A stretch of 64,000 bases of DNA from Lichenostomus cassidix (taxonomy: Eukaryota > Chordata > Aves > Passeriformes > Meliphagidae): the NCBI GenBank assembly GCA_008360975.2, contig CM039194.1:6806426-6870425 (forward strand). The letters are read 5' to 3'. Made by a program: the position numbers and the translations under genes. Below are positions 61,112 to 64,000 of the stretch, piece by piece (position 1 is the stretch's first letter; every line of letters starts with the position of its first letter). The notes beneath the pieces are model-generated. The model had not been told where the DNA came from. It saw only the letters and a list, made by a program, of their open reading frames with translations, and made no database searches.

Positions 61112-64000
61112 GCCTTTAGAATTTTTGGTTTTCGTGTCTAAGTTAATCAAAATCCCTGAAAACCATTCAAGAGCAGGATTACAACAGGTTTTGTTTTAGG
61201 TCAATGATCATCTGTTAATTAGAGATGAAGTTACATACTTCTGAACAACTTCCATTTTTTCAGGAGCACGTTAGGAGACAGCCCAGGTCAATGCAGCCTT
61301 CATCTCCAGGCAGCTTTACTCTGCTCTCTCCATCCCACTAATTGCCCTTCTCTTCTACACAGAAACAATCTCATTACTGTGCTGGGCCTCTCTCTGCCCC
61401 CTCAGAGCAATTAACTGCAGGCAGTGGGTCAGTGTAGTGTGCTGTTAACAGTCAGGAACTGCTTGATAAGGATCCTGCTTTACTGAGAGCGATGAATGCC
61501 TACGTGATTTACATGGAGATATGAACACATCCTGTCTTTAGACCTGTGAGCTCTGTGGAAGCTGATCTGTGCAAAACAGATTAACCCAACCCTTTTGCTC
61601 AACTTGTTGATTTATGTTTGTGACTGTTTTGTGCCTTACCTCTGAAACTTGGTAGTCTTAAATATTTCTTGTAGAAAATTAAGGAGTGAGGAGTTTGCCG
61701 GTAATTTCGTATTATGAAGTCACAGAGTGGATCCCCTTTTATACAGAAATGGGAGATGGTTCTAGATTTGGGGAAGGACAATGCAATGTAGCTTCAATGT
61801 TGAAGTACTTCAAAAGAACATAGTACTAAATTAAAAGCTTCCTCACGGTTTATGGGAATAATGGGGATAATATGTGGCAGGCAGGATCAAGCCAATGGCA
61901 TATTGTAGCCAGTTATTGTTTTCTTTTCTGTATTTTAAATGCTTTGGTGCTATTTGGTGCTAAGAATTGGGACTTTCTGCTGATTCTAAATCACTGTATG
62001 TGTGGATAAAATAATTACATGTACATGTCTGAAGTAAATTAGTGACATAAGGATATTGATTAAGACAATTCATCTCCTGTTTAATTTCTGATTTCTTGCT
62101 TTCCTTTCCCAGTTCATTCTTCTTTGAATTATACCACCTGGGGCAGAGCCAGCTATCCTTCTGTTCAAACATATAAAAGTCAGACCTTTCCCATGCTGAA
62201 GTTCTGATGCTGTGTGTTCAGTTTTAATAAGTAACTTAACCAGGGTTTAGAAATCAATCTGTGTCCTATTCAACATCCTATGTAAAACACCCATTGAGCT
62301 GAAAATGAGAAACTAATTCATAGCTACTCCTCTCTCTTCACCTCACATATTTTAACTAATCTTATCAGACTTCAGTCAATTTCCAGCAATAATGCTTTCT
62401 TGTATGTGCTTGTACTTACTAATATTGTTTTTTTACATCAGAATGCCAGTCTGCCATATTGTGACCTATGTTGAGGTTATTTATATTCATTTGCTGTACC
62501 ATGTTGGGTCTGACAAGGTTGGCTTGATTTTCTTATGTATTTTAAAATCTGGAAGTAATTTATTCATTAGCAAACTGCAAATTATTTCAGTCGTGTAGTT
62601 CTTACTTGAGAACAGCATGTATACAAATAGACTAGAATTTAAAAAAATATACATTTTATGGTTTTAACTGTACAATGAATTCAGGTAATCTACTTTTAAT
62701 ATTGGAAATCAGTGCTTGGCACTTACTCTTGAATAGGATTAATGTATTTTACTGAAAAAAAATCTGGAGACTTTCTAACACATTCTGAAAATTTAATAAT
62801 ACTTACTCTTATTGTTGATTTCCAGGTATTATAACATTAATCTTTAAGCCATAGAACAACTCTGTAATTTACACCTCTTCAAATATCTGGCTGATGTCAC
62901 TGAAACACCTTGGATTTAAACATTGGCATGCTCAGAGGCAGATGTGGCTTCTTTGCCCATTGAACATTAATGTTAAGAAACCAAAGCTTACAGTAATCTT
63001 GTTATGGGGCTAAAAAGGCATTCCTGAGGACTGGCAGTCTGGGTATGCTTTTAAGAATTCATCAGTTTGGGGTTTTGGACATCTTGGAGCTTGAGCATGA
63101 AAGTGATTCTGTGCAGGCAGATAAAGGCAGAAGGAGTCACCCAAACTTTAGATACGGTTTTGAAACCAGCTTTAAACTATAGAAAGAAAGGGATGAGAAA
63201 GAGAAATCACTTCTTGGGGAAAAAAAAGAAAAAAAAAAAAAGAAAAAAAAGAAGTTGTTTAGAAGAAGGCAGCCTCATCCTTGAGGTCTTCTACAGACCA
63301 TGCTGTAGTCTTCTGTTGCTCTCTTCCTCAAATTGGATAGTGGCAGTTCTGGTTTTTGCACTTTCTCTCCTTCTCAGACTCAGCAAAATCCCCCTGCACT
63401 GGCAGCCTTTGTAATGAACAGTGTTCAGCAGACAGCTGAAAGCAGTGGCAGATATTTTTCAATACTGTATCGCTGTAATATTTCTGGTTTCCTGTTTGCT
63501 TCCTGCTTTCAGTGCACTTTCACAATGTGGAGAACTTCTAGCCCATCTCTCAATGTTTAGTTCCTCTTTGTCTTGAGCAGTGGCTTTCTTGGCTACACAA
63601 CCAATTTCACTTCAACGTGTACCTGATCTGAGACTGTGGTATGCACCCTGCACTTCAAAATTATTTAATGTCTATATAATGGGAGCACCTTCCACTGGAA
63701 TAGATGACCAGTCCTGGGAGATTATTAAAAATTGTTGTACTAAATTTTGCACTTAGGTATAGTTTTACCCCTATATCTGTATTACATTGGAAATCCATCC
63801 TAGCAGAATTACAGTTCCTTGTTGACAAAAAGATCTTTCGATAAGAAAAATGATAATAACTCCGCAAAGAAAAAGAACTCCTCCAGCAAAAGAACTACAG
63901 AAATATTAATAGCAGAAATTCTGGTGACAGAATTATTCTGGTGACTCAATTAGGAGAATCAAATATTTTCTTACCATGCTACTATGTCATTAAAATTTTC
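61112..64000. other. Non-coding stretch to window end, nothing recognised
   Basis: AT-rich unique-looking DNA. An impure A/G-rich run lies at 63219-63253. A 115-codon frame (63067-63414) spans that run, where it translates to poly-Lys, and is not credible as a gene. Confidence 0.5.

Overview
The window looks like avian nuclear DNA, most likely from a songbird. It is AT-rich non-coding sequence with truncated CR1-type LINE 3' ends and many retroviral LTRs of the kinds common in passerine genomes. I found no host exon, tRNA, rRNA, CRISPR array or bacterial-type operon. The only convincing protein-coding sequence belongs to one endogenous retrovirus (ERV). The rest reads as a gene desert or a very long intron. 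The species cannot be fixed from the sequence alone.

Layout. 1-6392: unique AT-rich DNA with one CR1 3' end. 6393-13460: a complete ERV of about 7.07 kb, with two LTRs of about 896 bp that differ by roughly 3%, a 5-bp target-site duplication (AGTTG), a tRNA-Lys1,2-type primer-binding site, an open gag (623 codons), and pro-RT-RNase H-integrase in the same frame. There is no env. 13461-26669: unique DNA with three solo LTRs (18231-18746, 20956-21221, 25784-26669). 26670-38100: unique DNA. 38140-41310: a degenerate A/C-rich, G-poor tandem repeat, split by a small LTR that is itself split by a solo LTR of the ERV family. 41311-64000: unique DNA with a CR1 fragment, two solo LTRs of a third family (43103-43895, 53844-54708), two solo LTRs of a fourth family (48913-49458, 55644-56227), a GC-rich LTR-like block (52838-53332) and one more small LTR (60843-61105).

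How the ERV works. Gag and Pol are in one frame, separated by a single TAG. A hairpin begins 10 nt after that TAG, and its loop is complementary to a site further downstream. This layout resembles the readthrough signal of gammaretroviruses. A readthrough product would carry protease, RT, RNase H and integrase. In this copy a TGA at 10693-10695 cuts Pol between RT and RNase H, so the locus cannot make a full-length Pol unless that codon is also read through. The Gag has no zinc knuckle and begins with several hydrophobic segments, which is unusual. Pol sequence character, 5-bp duplications and the lack of env point to a class III (ERVL/spuma-like) lineage, whereas the primer-binding site is of the lysine type.

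Boundaries of eight LTR insertions were set by terminal TG...CA and by direct repeats read from both flanks. Family names here (LTR-A to LTR-E) are local labels, not database names.
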